A DNA stretch of 64,000 nt from Sporosarcina sp. ANT_H38 (GTDB taxonomy: Bacteria; Bacillota; Bacilli; Bacillales_A; Planococcaceae): contig NZ_VOBC01000001.1 in assembly GCF_008369195.1 (NCBI RefSeq), positions 1,488,001 through 1,552,000 of the forward strand, given 5' to 3'. Positions 1-7,767 of the stretch are shown here, piece after piece. The position numbers and the translations under genes are program-made. The first letter of the stretch is position 1, and every line of letters begins with the position of its first letter. The notes beneath the pieces are model-generated. The model worked only from the letters and a program-made list of their open reading frames with translations. It searched no databases and was not told where the DNA came from.

Positions 1-504
1 ATCTACGCTTTTCTTCCGGATAAGATATGCAGTTTCCATTCGCTCGTTCTCCTCTTTGACCAACTCAAGTAAGCGGTAGTCAAATGAAGAGATATGGACA
101 TCGTCAACAACGGAAACTATATCAATGATCAGTTTGATTAATTCAGGGCGGTCCGAAACAGTTTCTTTCAATTCCACATTGAGGGCTAAACTGTGTTTTT
201 CGCAAAATGTCACCACTTCTATCAATGTCGGAATGTGGTGCCCAAAAAATATCCGTCTGCATTTCCTTCCAACACGAATTTCCGCCATTTCTGCACTTGT
301 CATGAATGAAATTGACCTTCGAATACCTGCAAGCCTAGAAAGTTCTGGATCATGGATGACAATCGGCACCCCATCTTCAGTTAACTGTACATCTAGTTCT
401 ATTCCATCAGCGCCTTGATCGATGGCTTTCTCAAATGCTTTCATTGTATTTTCAAAGCAGATGCCTGATGCGCCCCGATGTGCAAAAACTGTCGGATTAA
501 ACAT
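1..504 (-). CDS. Glycerophosphodiester phosphodiesterase, 3' end cut by window edge
   Basis: Hydrolyses glycerophosphodiesters to glycerol 3-phosphate and an alcohol. The frame starts MFNPTVFAHRGASG, carrying the HRG motif of the GDPD family. Family landmarks follow: ENTMKAFEKAID, the metal-binding GIELDVQLTEDG, and VIHDPELSR. The start ATG at 504 overlaps the stop of the DUF342 gene by 8 nt, so the two are probably translationally coupled. The C-terminus lies outside the window. In B. subtilis the homologue yqiK also lies downstream of spo0A, so this gene marks the ancestral flank of the spo0A locus. The call rests on the motifs; substrate specificity cannot be told. Confidence 0.85.
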   Translation of the reverse strand, partial: MFNPTVFAHRGASGICFENTMKAFEKAIDQGADGIELDVQLTEDGVPIVIHDPELSRLAGIRRSISFMTSAEMAEIRVGRKCRRIFFGHHIPTLIEVVTFCEKHSLALNVELKETVSDRPELIKLIIDIVSVVDDVHISSFDYRLLELVKEENERMETAYLIRKKSVD

Positions 505-2095
505 TCAGGACTCCATCGACGATTTCAAAAATACCTTTAGTGGTAACATGGAGTGTGGACGATTTGGAATTAACTTGGATGATTGTGCCTGGATTGGCTT
601 CTCTCGTCACTTCGATTTGAGCAGGTACAGCTTGCTTAATTTTACGAATTCTCAGTTGAATCTCTTTGTCAAGTTCAGCTATAACCTTTCCGTTCGACTC
701 AATCACTTCCAACATCTTTTCATATGCGTCTGCCTGAGGACCCCTCAATTGACTTTCGTTATTCCTAAATGGAAGGGCATGCTGTTCAAGTTTTCCGAAT
801 GTCTCTTGGTGTTCTTTTAGACTTTTTGCCATTTCTTGAATTTCCATATAAAGCAGTTCCTTGTCGATCCCTTTCGCACGAAGGATCGTCTTCCGTTCGT
901 GGCTATTTCCTGCATATGCACATTCAATTTTATAAAGCACCTCAACTTCTCCACCAATAATTTTACCTTTGTTTTTATCGATAAATACAGATTCCGCTCT
1001 AACTTCCGTCCCAAGTAGATATAAGCCGACATGTACTTCTTTCCCGTACAATTTACAATTATTTGCATGTTTAACGAATATATTTCCTCGCGCTTCGACA
1101 ATCGTCAATCCACCGCCGAAGATTCCTCCTTTTATGTAAACGTCTCCCTCTGACGACTGAATCTCCTTTGCATTCGTGATACCTTCATTTCCTTCAATAG
1201 AAATATCTCCTGTTGCATTTACTGAAAATCCGGCAAGTACTGTTCCATAAACAACAACACTCCCATCAAATGTTATCGAGCCTGTTTCAGGACCGACATC
1301 CCCGCTTACTACCAGTTGTTTTCCGACGCCAATCAAACCATCAATGCTTTCCAAAGCCCCTCCAAACGATGCCCGCAACACTAATTTATCCACATCTTGT
1401 TCTTCGTCCACTGATTTCCTGTCAAAGTAAATCTTAGCATCATTTCCCCGCTCAGCTGGAAGTTCGTTTCCGACCACATCCATGCCATTAACGCCCTCTT
1501 GCGTAGGTATTTTCTCACCAAGCCAATCACCTTGTTTAACAGGAGTAACGAAATTCATTTCAAAGTAATCAGCAGAACCGTCTTCACGAATCTCCGGCCT
1601 TCGTTCGGGTATTTCGATGTATGTTACGACTGCATCTTCACCTTTCTGAGGCTGTCTTCCAATAGCTGCGATAATGGGTTCACCCGGCTTAAACGGTTCT
1701 TCTAGCAATGCTTGCCTTCCATAAATAACTCCGGCATCATCAAGCACTTTTTCGGCTTGCTTTAAGATTGATTGTTTATTTTCTTCAAATTCCTTGGTTG
1801 ATACATTTATGTAAAGTTGGGCCATCATTTTATCAGGCGCGATGGATACTTCTATAGCTGGGATCCAATTGCCTATTACATGTTCTTCTAGATCTGTAAG
1901 TGCTTTTCTTAAAACTGGGAAAGAAATAATTTTTATTCGTGGATGTTCTCGCGTTATTGTGTCGAATGATTTAAGTGGAAAACCATTCTTCTTGGTGCGC
2001 AATATAACTTTTTCCTCTTGTACCAAAAGATCAAAAAACTCATTTTGAATTAACACCGATTCGACATCCTCTCTCTCGTTCTCATTATAGAGCAT
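497..2095 (-). CDS. FapA/DUF342 family polymer-binding protein
   Basis: A 532-residue protein of the FapA (DUF342) family. The N-terminal half (about 1-230) is a mixed domain. Residues about 230-400 form the repetitive glycine-rich beta-helix-like part (GSITFDGSVVVYGTVLAG, GDVYIKGGIFGGG) related to bactofilin/MinC-C folds. A charged stretch at about 400-490 is predicted helical or coiled coil. The family is poorly characterised; in Vibrio FapA takes part in flagellar assembly control, but in Bacillales the role is unknown. The start ATG at 2095 is preceded by GGTGA. It directly precedes the glycerophosphodiesterase gene. The order spo0A - DUF342 - GDPD is the expected one in related bacteria, but here 13.7 kb separates it from spo0A. 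Confidence 0.8.
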   Translation of the reverse strand: MLYNENEREDVESVLIQNEFFDLLVQEEKVILRTKKNGFPLKSFDTITREHPRIKIISFPVLRKALTDLEEHVIGNWIPAIEVSIAPDKMMAQLYINVSTKEFEENKQSILKQAEKVLDDAGVIYGRQALLEEPFKPGEPIIAAIGRQPQKGEDAVVTYIEIPERRPEIREDGSADYFEMNFVTPVKQGDWLGEKIPTQEGVNGMDVVGNELPAERGNDAKIYFDRKSVDEEQDVDKLVLRASFGGALESIDGLIGVGKQLVVSGDVGPETGSITFDGSVVVYGTVLAGFSVNATGDISIEGNEGITNAKEIQSSEGDVYIKGGIFGGGLTIVEARGNIFVKHANNCKLYGKEVHVGLYLLGTEVRAESVFIDKNKGKIIGGEVEVLYKIECAYAGNSHERKTILRAKGIDKELLYMEIQEMAKSLKEHQETFGKLEQHALPFRNNESQLRGPQADAYEKMLEVIESNGKVIAELDKEIQLRIRKIKQAVPAQIEVTREANPGTIIQVNSKSSTLHVTTKGIFEIVDGVLNV

Positions 2096-2133
2096 ACTTC
2101 ACCATTTTATCAGATTAATAAATCTTTAATAAC

Positions 2134-2173
2134 TAAAAAAACCTACCATACTAAAATAGATTCGAATAGTAGG
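2134..2173 (-). terminator. Probable rho-independent terminator
   Basis: Inverted repeat CCTACCAT/ATAGTAGG with a loop of about 15 nt, followed on the minus strand by a run of six T. It lies just beyond the displaced spo0A 3'-end copy at 2,206, where a spo0A terminator would be expected. Confidence 0.5.
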
Positions 2174-2205
2174 CACAGCTGTTATCAAAACTAAATCTTT
2201 TTCGA

Positions 2206-2264
2206 TTAGCCCGCCATTTGCTCAAGTCGAGTTTTATAGCGCCATGATAACGAATTCACTACTA
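2206..2264 (-). pseudogene. Displaced spo0A 3'-end copy 1 (putative attachment-site remnant)
   Basis: Read on the minus strand this stretch gives SSEFVIMAL, then after a small shift KTRLEQMAG and TAA. The real Spo0A ends [19 protein letters not shown]. So it is a degraded copy of the last 20 codons of spo0A in the same orientation as the gene, with a net loss of a few bases. There is no further spo0A similarity upstream of it. It sits between the DUF342 gene and the accessory block, exactly where the original spo0A 3' end would be left if a mobile element had inserted in the gene's tip. Confidence 0.7.
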
Positions 2265-2335
2265 TATAGGTTGAATGAATCCTTGGAATACCACTTTGGG
2301 GATGCCTCCCACCAGTACCAGTTACCCGTTTGCGT
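2258..2335. repeat. Dispersed intergenic repeat, copy A
   Basis: The block starting AGGTTGAATGAAT and containing GGGGATGCC recurs in diverged form at 47,598-47,670, in the same order (AGGTTGAATGAAT, GAATACC, GGGGATGCC). Neither copy is coding. Function unknown. Confidence 0.5.
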
Positions 2336-2468
2336 CTATTTAAAATACCCCTAAATCGCAATTTAGGAAGGAGTTATCAATATAACTTGTTAAACAAATC
2401 ATCAGCAAAATCTTACTTTGACATCCTAGGCTCCTCTTGGCGACACTAATTTCTATGTAGTTCGATTC
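2336..2468. other. Intergenic remainder before the VWA gene, nothing recognised
   Basis: AT-rich stretch downstream of the minus-strand VWA gene. No open frame, hairpin with T run, or known RNA was recognised. Confidence 0.4.
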
Positions 2469-3206
2469 TTATAATGCAAGCATATCCTTAGCCTTAATTT
2501 CACTCAGCCAATCCGGAAACTCTGTAAGCAACTTATCATATAGCTCTTCATCTGTAATATTCATAATGTCATCCACTTTAAAGAAATCAGCATTGTCTAC
2601 ATGTCTATCTTTAAGGTCGTCTAATTTCTGTAAGAAAGTAAACTCTTCTTTCCCAATTCCTACGAACTGCCAAAAGATTGGTTGAGTAGAGCTTTCACGC
2701 ACAATTCTCGTTGCTTCTCTCTTATCAGAATTGTTCCCATCCGTTATAAAGAGTACAAAAGTGGGATATGCAGGCTTTTTAGGCACTTCAACTTTCTTCT
2801 TATTAAACAACCCACCCAGCAAACTCTTAGTAACAGGTTCTTGATCTACATTTAAAGCTATTCCGTACTTAGCTACGACATCTTCCATAACAGGAGCGTA
2901 TTTCGTTGTACCGCTTACTCCCATATTATTATCTTTCACAAATGTAGCGTGATTCGCTTCTGTTGCAACACCTACGTAGTTTGATCCTTGGTTAAACTGG
3001 AAAACGTCAATTTCTTTATTAGCATCCATATTCATCCCAATAGCCAGAAGACGCTCAACAAGCTCCTGCACAGTTCCATTTTTGTACAACGTTCTCATTG
3101 AACCTGATTGATCGATTACGAGTACGATTTCAGCTTTAACACCATTTAGGTTCTTCTTTTCTAAAACGATACCCGCTTTTTTAGTTAAGTCGATTAAATT
3201 ACCCAT
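2469..3206 (-). CDS. VWA-domain protein, TerF/TerY-like
   Basis: A 245-residue cytoplasmic protein with a von Willebrand factor A domain. The metal-ion-dependent adhesion motif DQSGSM is at about residues 33-38, a conserved threonine occurs in GVSGTTKY, and FITDGNNSDKR supplies the third metal site. The N-terminus (LIDLTKKAGIVLEKKNL) resembles that of tellurite-resistance/stress VWA proteins, but no TerD domain is attached and no ter gene lies nearby. It stands alone inside the accessory block between two spo0A-tail copies. Binding partner and function are unknown. Confidence 0.75.
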   Translation of the reverse strand: MGNLIDLTKKAGIVLEKKNLNGVKAEIVLVIDQSGSMRTLYKNGTVQELVERLLAIGMNMDANKEIDVFQFNQGSNYVGVATEANHATFVKDNNMGVSGTTKYAPVMEDVVAKYGIALNVDQEPVTKSLLGGLFNKKKVEVPKKPAYPTFVLFITDGNNSDKREATRIVRESSTQPIFWQFVGIGKEEFTFLQKLDDLKDRHVDNADFFKVDDIMNITDEELYDKLLTEFPDWLSEIKAKDMLAL

Positions 3207-3414
3207 ATCATATCAATCTCCCATTCTTTTTTTGCAGTATTTAATACAATGATTCTAAGCTATTATACCACCTTAGGTTCAAGTTAGGATTCATGGGGAC
3301 GTATCCCCTTTCATTTATTTGATTCTCAACAATTCGAACATAAAAGAATCGGTGATTACGTAAATCTTTTTAGTAAGTGTGTGCGACTGCTCCAATAATT
3401 ACTAAGTTTCGAGA
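3207..3414. other. Upstream region of the VWA gene
   Basis: Contains the short palindrome GGGGACGTATCCCC at about 3,296-3,309. No gene was recognised. Confidence 0.3.
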
Positions 3415-3463
3415 AATACAAAAAAGTCAGCCCACACAATTATATAATGTGTTGGCTGACTTG
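3415..3463 (-). terminator. Rho-independent terminator of the cupin gene
   Basis: Strong hairpin AAGTCAGCC...GGCTGACTT (3,424-3,462), followed on the minus strand by a T run. It ends transcription of the cupin gene. Confidence 0.8.
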
Positions 3464-3500
3464 TTGTTGCTTTTTAAATAGGAAGAACTAGATTTACAAA

Positions 3501-4031
3501 TTAACCTAGTTCCGGAATTTCTTCGTAAGCCAACTTCATGATGATTTCTTCGTGTTTCGGATACTTCATTAAAAGTTCAGATTGTGTAAACAGTTCAAAG
3601 TCTTGGAATTCAAATCCGGGAGAAACCATACAACCTACCAGGGAGCAAGTATCTTCTTCCATAACGGATGACCCGAAGATTGAGTTTTTTGGAACTAGCG
3701 CTTGGGGCACTTCTCCATTATCCAAGTTCATCCCTAATTTGATTTCTTCATATTCTCCATTTTCATCAATGATGTGAATTGTTAATGGACTTCCAGCGTG
3801 ATAATACCATAATTCATCCGATTTTAAACGATGGAAGTGAGAGACGTCATTTGAAGTTAATAGAAAGTAAATGCTCGTATACATTTTTCGTTTGCCTTCG
3901 AAATTGACAGTCAATTCTTGGTCAGACGTGTGTTCTTCTGACTCAAAAGTTCTTTTATAATAACCGCCTTCTGGATGAGGGAGGAGTCCGAGATTAGACA
4001 CCCAGTATTGTGCATTACTATTCTTCATCAT
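3501..4031 (-). CDS. Cupin superfamily protein (DUF985/cupin_5)
   Basis: A 176-residue protein matching the DUF985 family in length and motifs. It opens with YWVSNLGLLPHPEGGYYKRT, then TSIYFLLTSNDVSHFHRLKSDE with the histidines of the cupin barrel, WYYHAGSPLTIHII, and the C-terminal GCMVSPGFEFQDFEL. The family is a single-domain beta-barrel of unknown substrate; some members are annotated as sugar epimerase-like. It has its own terminator downstream and is followed upstream by the nucleoside transporter on the same strand, 41 bp away, so co-transcription is possible. Confidence 0.85.
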   Translation of the reverse strand: MMKNSNAQYWVSNLGLLPHPEGGYYKRTFESEEHTSDQELTVNFEGKRKMYTSIYFLLTSNDVSHFHRLKSDELWYYHAGSPLTIHIIDENGEYEEIKLGMNLDNGEVPQALVPKNSIFGSSVMEEDTCSLVGCMVSPGFEFQDFELFTQSELLMKYPKHEEIIMKLAYEEIPELG

Positions 4032-4072
4032 AAAATCCCTTCCTCTTATAAATTTCTAGTTATTTTTAGTTA

Positions 4073-5272
4073 TTACCAAACAAATAAGCCTACAACCATA
4101 GCTGTTAAGCTAGAAACAAGGATACCACTTACTAGTAATAGCCATGTATATTTTGCGATAAATCTAGATTTCTTTTCGCCAAATAATGATTGCATACTTC
4201 CGAGAATGATTCCAATTGTCGCAAAGTTACAAAACGAAACAAGAAATGTTGAAGCAACAGCTTCTGTATGCGCATTGAAGCCCGAAAGCATTTCTTTTAA
4301 GTTGGTCATTGCAACAAATTCATTTAATACAATTTTCACTCCCATTAATTGACCGACTGAGAGTATTTGTGAAAATTCAACCCCCATTAATAAGCTTATT
4401 GGAGAGAAAATCAGACCAAAAATATTTTCAAGTGCAAGATCATCATGAATCAACCCCAAGAAACTGTTCGCAGCTGTAATAAGAGAAACAAATCCGATAA
4501 GCATCACTGCGATAATTAACGCTAATTTCCCACCAATCATCATGCTATTAGATATCACATCAAAGAAATTCCCTCTATCAGCTTTAGATGGTGTGTAGAC
4601 AACATCCTCTTCTTTTGACACAGTGTACGGATTGATCAAAGAAGTAATAATAAGTGCTCCAATCGCGTTTAACGGAATTGCCGTTAACACATATTTCGGA
4701 TCCAATAATTGCAAATATCCACCAAGCATCCCCGCACTTACGCAAGACATACTAATCATGGCTACCGTTAATAATCGTTTGTCACTCATTTTATTCAATT
4801 GATCTCTTGTGACTGCCAATGCTTCATTATTGCCTAAGAACATAACTTGTATTGCATAAAAACTTTCGAATCGAGGCATTTTAGTGATTTTAGATAAGAC
4901 CCATCCGATGCTATTAATAATCAACGGTAAAACACGGAAATAGGTTAAAATATCAAAAAACGTTACGACAAAAATAATTGGCATTAGTACATTCATGAAT
5001 AACGTGAAGGTCGAACCGTCGATTGGCGCAAACTCACCAAATACAAAGTTTACCCCTGACATCCCACTGCTAATTAGCCATAGGAAGAAATCAGAAACTA
5101 GCGTAATCACAGTTCCTCCAATATCAGTCGATAACATAAACCAGGTAGTAATTAACTGTAATACAAATAAGATAATAAGGGGCTTATATGTAATTCCCCT
5201 TTTATTAAATGACAAAAGAAAGGCAAGACCAAGTACAGATAAAATACCAATAATATTAATAATAAAATACAT
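4073..5272 (-). CDS. nupG: Purine nucleoside transporter, CNT family (NupG-like)
   Basis: Concentrative nucleoside transporter of 399 residues, the length of B. subtilis NupG/YxjA (397). About nine hydrophobic membrane segments are visible. The conserved core FLGNNEALAVTRDQL and the C-terminal FVSFCNFATIGIILGSMQ are typical of the family. It imports purine nucleosides with a cation. A guanine-type riboswitch with terminator lies directly upstream, as it does for B. subtilis nupG, which supports guanosine/inosine as substrate. The gene lies between two spo0A-tail copies, so it may be part of an inserted segment or have been displaced into it. Confidence 0.88.
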   Translation of the reverse strand: MYFIINIIGILSVLGLAFLLSFNKRGITYKPLIILFVLQLITTWFMLSTDIGGTVITLVSDFFLWLISSGMSGVNFVFGEFAPIDGSTFTLFMNVLMPIIFVVTFFDILTYFRVLPLIINSIGWVLSKITKMPRFESFYAIQVMFLGNNEALAVTRDQLNKMSDKRLLTVAMISMSCVSAGMLGGYLQLLDPKYVLTAIPLNAIGALIITSLINPYTVSKEEDVVYTPSKADRGNFFDVISNSMMIGGKLALIIAVMLIGFVSLITAANSFLGLIHDDLALENIFGLIFSPISLLMGVEFSQILSVGQLMGVKIVLNEFVAMTNLKEMLSGFNAHTEAVASTFLVSFCNFATIGIILGSMQSLFGEKKSRFIAKYTWLLLVSGILVSSLTAMVVGLFVW

Positions 5273-5321
5273 CCGCTTCTACTCCCTTTACATAAAAATA
5301 TTTCAACCATATAACTTTAAA

Positions 5322-5383
5322 AAATAAAAAAGACCCAAGAAATATTATCCACTTAAAATGAGTGAACAATATTTCTTGGGTCG
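5322..5383 (-). terminator. Riboswitch-controlled terminator of nupG
   Basis: Minus-strand hairpin with stem GACCCAAGAAATATT... and its complement, followed by TTTTTT. The 5' arm (CAAGAAATATTGTT) is almost exactly complementary to the sequence following the aptamer (AACAATATTTTCTTG, about 5,432-5,447), so the two structures exclude each other: guanine-bound aptamer favours the terminator. Confidence 0.88.
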
Positions 5384-5445
5384 TTTAAATAGCCGATGAT
5401 CCTAATGAGCTACATTCAGGAAAATCAAACACAAGAAAATATTGT

Positions 5446-5513
5446 TACCCATAGTCGATCCTTTACGGGGATCGGTAGAAACTTGCAGGCCATATTCCTG
5501 CGATTATATGAGT
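5446..5513 (-). promoter_or_regulatory. Guanine riboswitch aptamer
   Basis: The minus strand reads ACTCATATAATCGC ... GGCCTGCAAGTTTCTACC ... CGACTATGGGT, matching the purine aptamer consensus with its P1 stem, J2/3 GTTTCTACC and J3/1. The specificity base in CGACTATGG is C (guanine type), not U (adenine type). It controls nupG by termination. Confidence 0.92.
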
Positions 5514-5526
5514 AAAATACTATTAT

Positions 5527-5555
5527 TTTATAAAGTTACTTTAAGATTGTATCAA
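5527..5555 (-). promoter_or_regulatory. Sigma-A-type promoter of nupG
   Basis: Minus strand TTGATA (5,550-5,555), a 17-nt spacer, then TATAAA (5,527-5,532), placed about 15 nt before the riboswitch aptamer. Confidence 0.6.
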
Positions 5556-5705
5556 AAACTCTTATATTTGAAAAGCTTTTTAGAGATATCAATAAATCGA
5601 AAGTATATTCAATAAATAATAAATATTATTATTATTAAGTTAAATAACCCAATTTTAGCTTTTACATGCTTTTAAGGAAGAAAATTGCTTGGTTTATCCA
5701 TCAGT

Positions 5706-5783
5706 TAAAATGCTTTCATACCAACGTTAACTCGCCATATACTCAAGCCGGATTTTATCAGCAATCAATGGGATGGATTCTGA
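5706..5783 (-). pseudogene. Displaced spo0A 3'-end copy 2 (putative attachment-site remnant)
   Basis: The minus strand reads [18 protein letters not shown] then TAA, against [18 protein letters not shown] in the real Spo0A tail: 14 of 18 residues identical, with many third-base differences. Similarity continues about 20 bp past the stop (TTGGTATGA), into what is non-coding next to real spo0A. Upstream of the copy there is no spo0A similarity. It has the same orientation as spo0A and copy 1. Such a short, bounded 3'-end copy is what tyrosine-recombinase insertion into a gene tip leaves behind. Confidence 0.75.
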
Positions 5784-5982
5784 ACATATTTCACACGCCT
5801 GTTGATTAACCAGAATTAACCAGCAAACAACTTGATCATACAAGATGTTTCATTTACGTTTGTCATTGGATCGTTTCAGACTGAACGACTTCTATTTGAT
5901 TTGAATGTTAATCAAAAAGTTAGTACAAACGTTCGAACAAGGTTATAATTGTGGTAAATTAAAGCCAAAGGAGTCTTGCCTT
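5784..5982. other. Leader region before the AhpD-like gene
   Basis: Non-coding, AT-rich. Contains the AAAGGAGT ribosome binding site at about 5,967-5,974 for the following gene. No promoter was assigned with confidence. Confidence 0.35.
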
Positions 5983-6426
5983 ATGAGTCAAAGAGTTCCC
6001 TACAATGATGTTGCACCCGAAGGTATGAAAATTATGATGGATATGGAGAAGTACACTAAGCAGTCTACAATTAATAGAACTACTAGAGAGTTAATCAAAA
6101 TCAGAGCCTCTCAAATTAATGGCTGTGCATTCTGCATTGATATGCATTCATCCGATGCTCGTAAGATGGGTGAAACTGAACAACGAATTTATTGTTTGAG
6201 TGCTTGGAAAGAATGCACTTTTTATACACCGAAGGAGAAAGTTGCTCTGGAACTGTCTGAGCATATTACGCTAATCCCTACCAAAAGAGTTCCTGACGAT
6301 CTGTACAAGCGAGTACGTGAACAATATGACGAGAAACAATATGTTGACCTTGTTCTAATCATCAATCAAATCAACAGTTGGAATAGAATTTCTATTGCAA
6401 TGGGTAATATCGCAACTGAAAAATAA
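5983..6426 (+). CDS. AhpD-like carboxymuconolactone decarboxylase family protein
   Basis: A 147-residue protein of the AhpD/CMD superfamily. The segment RASQINGCAFCIDMHSSDA carries the CxxC redox pair with the downstream histidine of the alkylhydroperoxidase-type active site. NTRELIKIRA-like and INQINSWNRISI segments are family hallmarks. The start ATG at 5983 has AAAGGAGT 8 nt upstream; an upstream in-frame ATG at 5905 lacks a ribosome binding site. Likely a small cytoplasmic thiol peroxidase-type enzyme; the physiological substrate is unknown. It lies just inside the second putative inserted segment and has its own terminator. Confidence 0.88.
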   Translation: MSQRVPYNDVAPEGMKIMMDMEKYTKQSTINRTTRELIKIRASQINGCAFCIDMHSSDARKMGETEQRIYCLSAWKECTFYTPKEKVALELSEHITLIPTKRVPDDLYKRVREQYDEKQYVDLVLIINQINSWNRISIAMGNIATEK

Positions 6427-6435
6427 TTACTCTCA

Positions 6436-6463
6436 ACGAACATCTTTTGATGTTCGTTTTTCC
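6436..6463 (+). terminator. Rho-independent terminator
   Basis: Hairpin ACGAACATC-ttt-GATGTTCGT followed by a T run, directly after the AhpD-like gene. Confidence 0.8.
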
Positions 6464-6667
6464 ATCTCCTTTTACTGCGCAGTAAAAGTGAATTTCTTCA
6501 ACATCTACAATTGCGAAGCTTACAAGACTGTAATAACAGTCTCACCTAATAAAATAGTGAACATTTCAAGGATGTTTTAAGATACAAAGTGAAAATAAAA
6601 AACCGCTACTGAAAGGTGAATGTTATAAAAAAATCTTGTAAAGCGCTTATCTATATTTTGTGGTGCC

Positions 6668-6955
6668 ATGTTATTACTCGCTGGCGGATACATATTCACT
6701 ATTATGGATTACGGTACACCAGCTGAATTTGGCGAAGAAGTTTGGACCGAAACTAAGGAATTAGCTGAACAAGTGACTATCAAACACTTTAAAAATAAAA
6801 AAAATATGGATATCGTGATTAAAGATATAAGTCACTCAGGCGAATACGCAACACCCGAAATTTACATAGATGGACATGTTGCTGGCGATGAACAACAGAA
6901 ATTCTCTGCTATCGTAAGTTCTTCCAACGACTATGAAGTCACATGTAAAAACTAA
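6668..6955 (+). CDS. Small membrane-anchored protein, N-terminus apparently broken
   Basis: A 95-residue frame with a hydrophobic N-terminus (MLLLAGGYIFTIM) followed by a hydrophilic, probably extracytoplasmic domain. No family was recognised. The ATG at 6668 has no convincing ribosome binding site. A better-placed ATG at 6620, after GAAAGGTG, is in the same frame but is followed by a TAA at codon 3, next to a run of seven A (6,627-6,633). Without that stop the protein would start with KNLVKRLSIFCGAM, a typical signal-anchor. So the gene may be damaged or carry a sequence error. Confidence 0.5.
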   Translation: MLLLAGGYIFTIMDYGTPAEFGEEVWTETKELAEQVTIKHFKNKKNMDIVIKDISHSGEYATPEIYIDGHVAGDEQQKFSAIVSSSNDYEVTCKN

Positions 6956-7079
6956 AATGTGATATCATCGTATTCTATGAATAATTATTAACAAAGCGAA
7001 AGCCGATCAGTACGTCTAGTTCCAACTATTTCTTCGTTTAATAACGTTCTTTACTACTCCTATATCACCAGATGACTAT

Positions 7080-7119
7080 GATAAAGACTGTTGATTATTT
7101 TTAATCAGTGGTCTTTTTA
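7080..7119 (+). terminator. Terminator, repeat family copy 1
   Basis: Hairpin around TTGATTATTTTTAATCAGTGG followed by TCTTTTT. It is one of three closely related copies (others at 8,826 and 10,729), each preceded by GATAAAG and each about 90-130 bp after a small plus-strand gene. Confidence 0.7.
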
Positions 7120-7541
7120 GTTATATTGTGTATTACTCCTCTTGTTTGGTTGGTAAATAACCGATTCCCCTTGCAAATTCCAGTATCGACTCCATTACTT
7201 CCTCTTCGTATCCCCAGTGCCGACAATATAGACCACCTACCCGTTATCATGATTAAAATTATCGTCACCATTGATGAAGTCCTTGAAGTCGTTATCCAAG
7301 CCCCACATCGTACCGCCGCTAGTAAAATACATTCTTTGAACTTCTGTTTTAGTAGCGGCACCTTACTTCATTCTCAACGGAACCCCTGTATAATGATCCA
7401 CATAAACAATGCCCGGCCATCTTAAACAAAATACGCAAAGCGTTTGTGTTTTTTCGAGAATAAAAACTCTCTCCCGTTTTCAGCTATTTTTTCAATGAGT
7501 TTATTGATGATCATGATGCGTTCATGCTTATTTCTTTTCAT
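7110..7541 (-). pseudogene. Decayed gene of unrecognised accessory protein
   Basis: An ATG at 7541 with GGAGAGG upstream starts MKRNKHERIMIINKLIEKIA, which stays open to a TAA after KKHKRFAYFV. Protein-like sequence then continues in shifting frames: VDHYTGVPLRMK, a stop, GAATKTEVQRMYFTSGG, TMWGLDNDFKDFINGDDNF, a stop, VVYIVGTGDT, then EEVMESILEFARGIGYLP. At least four lesions separate these parts, so the gene is dead. The family was not identified; the style resembles short proteins carried by plasmids and phages. Confidence 0.55.
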
Positions 7542-7767
7542 AACCTCTCCAATTCTCCATTTGTTCGAATTGTGTACTATTTCCCAATCAATCTATAACC
7601 ACATTTACAACGTTATTTTTTACGATCACACACTAAATTACATCATTTAATTGTGCTGTAATAAATGCGCATATTTTATTAACAGGACAAATTACCAGAA
7701 CAAAATCTAGTATTTAATGATATAATATCCAGTCTATGAAATTTCGATAATGAAGGAGGAACCCGAC
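7542..7767. other. Intergenic region between divergent pseudogenes
   Basis: AT-rich. It holds TATAATATCC at about 7,720 (a plausible minus-10 element for the plus-strand GNAT gene) and the GAAGGAGG site at 7,752-7,759. Nothing else was recognised. Confidence 0.35.

Noticed and set aside
5600..5645. AT-rich run with repeated ATTATT/AATAAT as a replication origin or iteron array
   Set aside because: Simple low-complexity sequence upstream of the nupG promoter; no DnaA boxes or replication gene nearby.
7108..7425. Plus-strand 105-codon frame
   Set aside because: Antisense to the decayed minus-strand gene at 7,110-7,541, whose fragments are far more protein-like.
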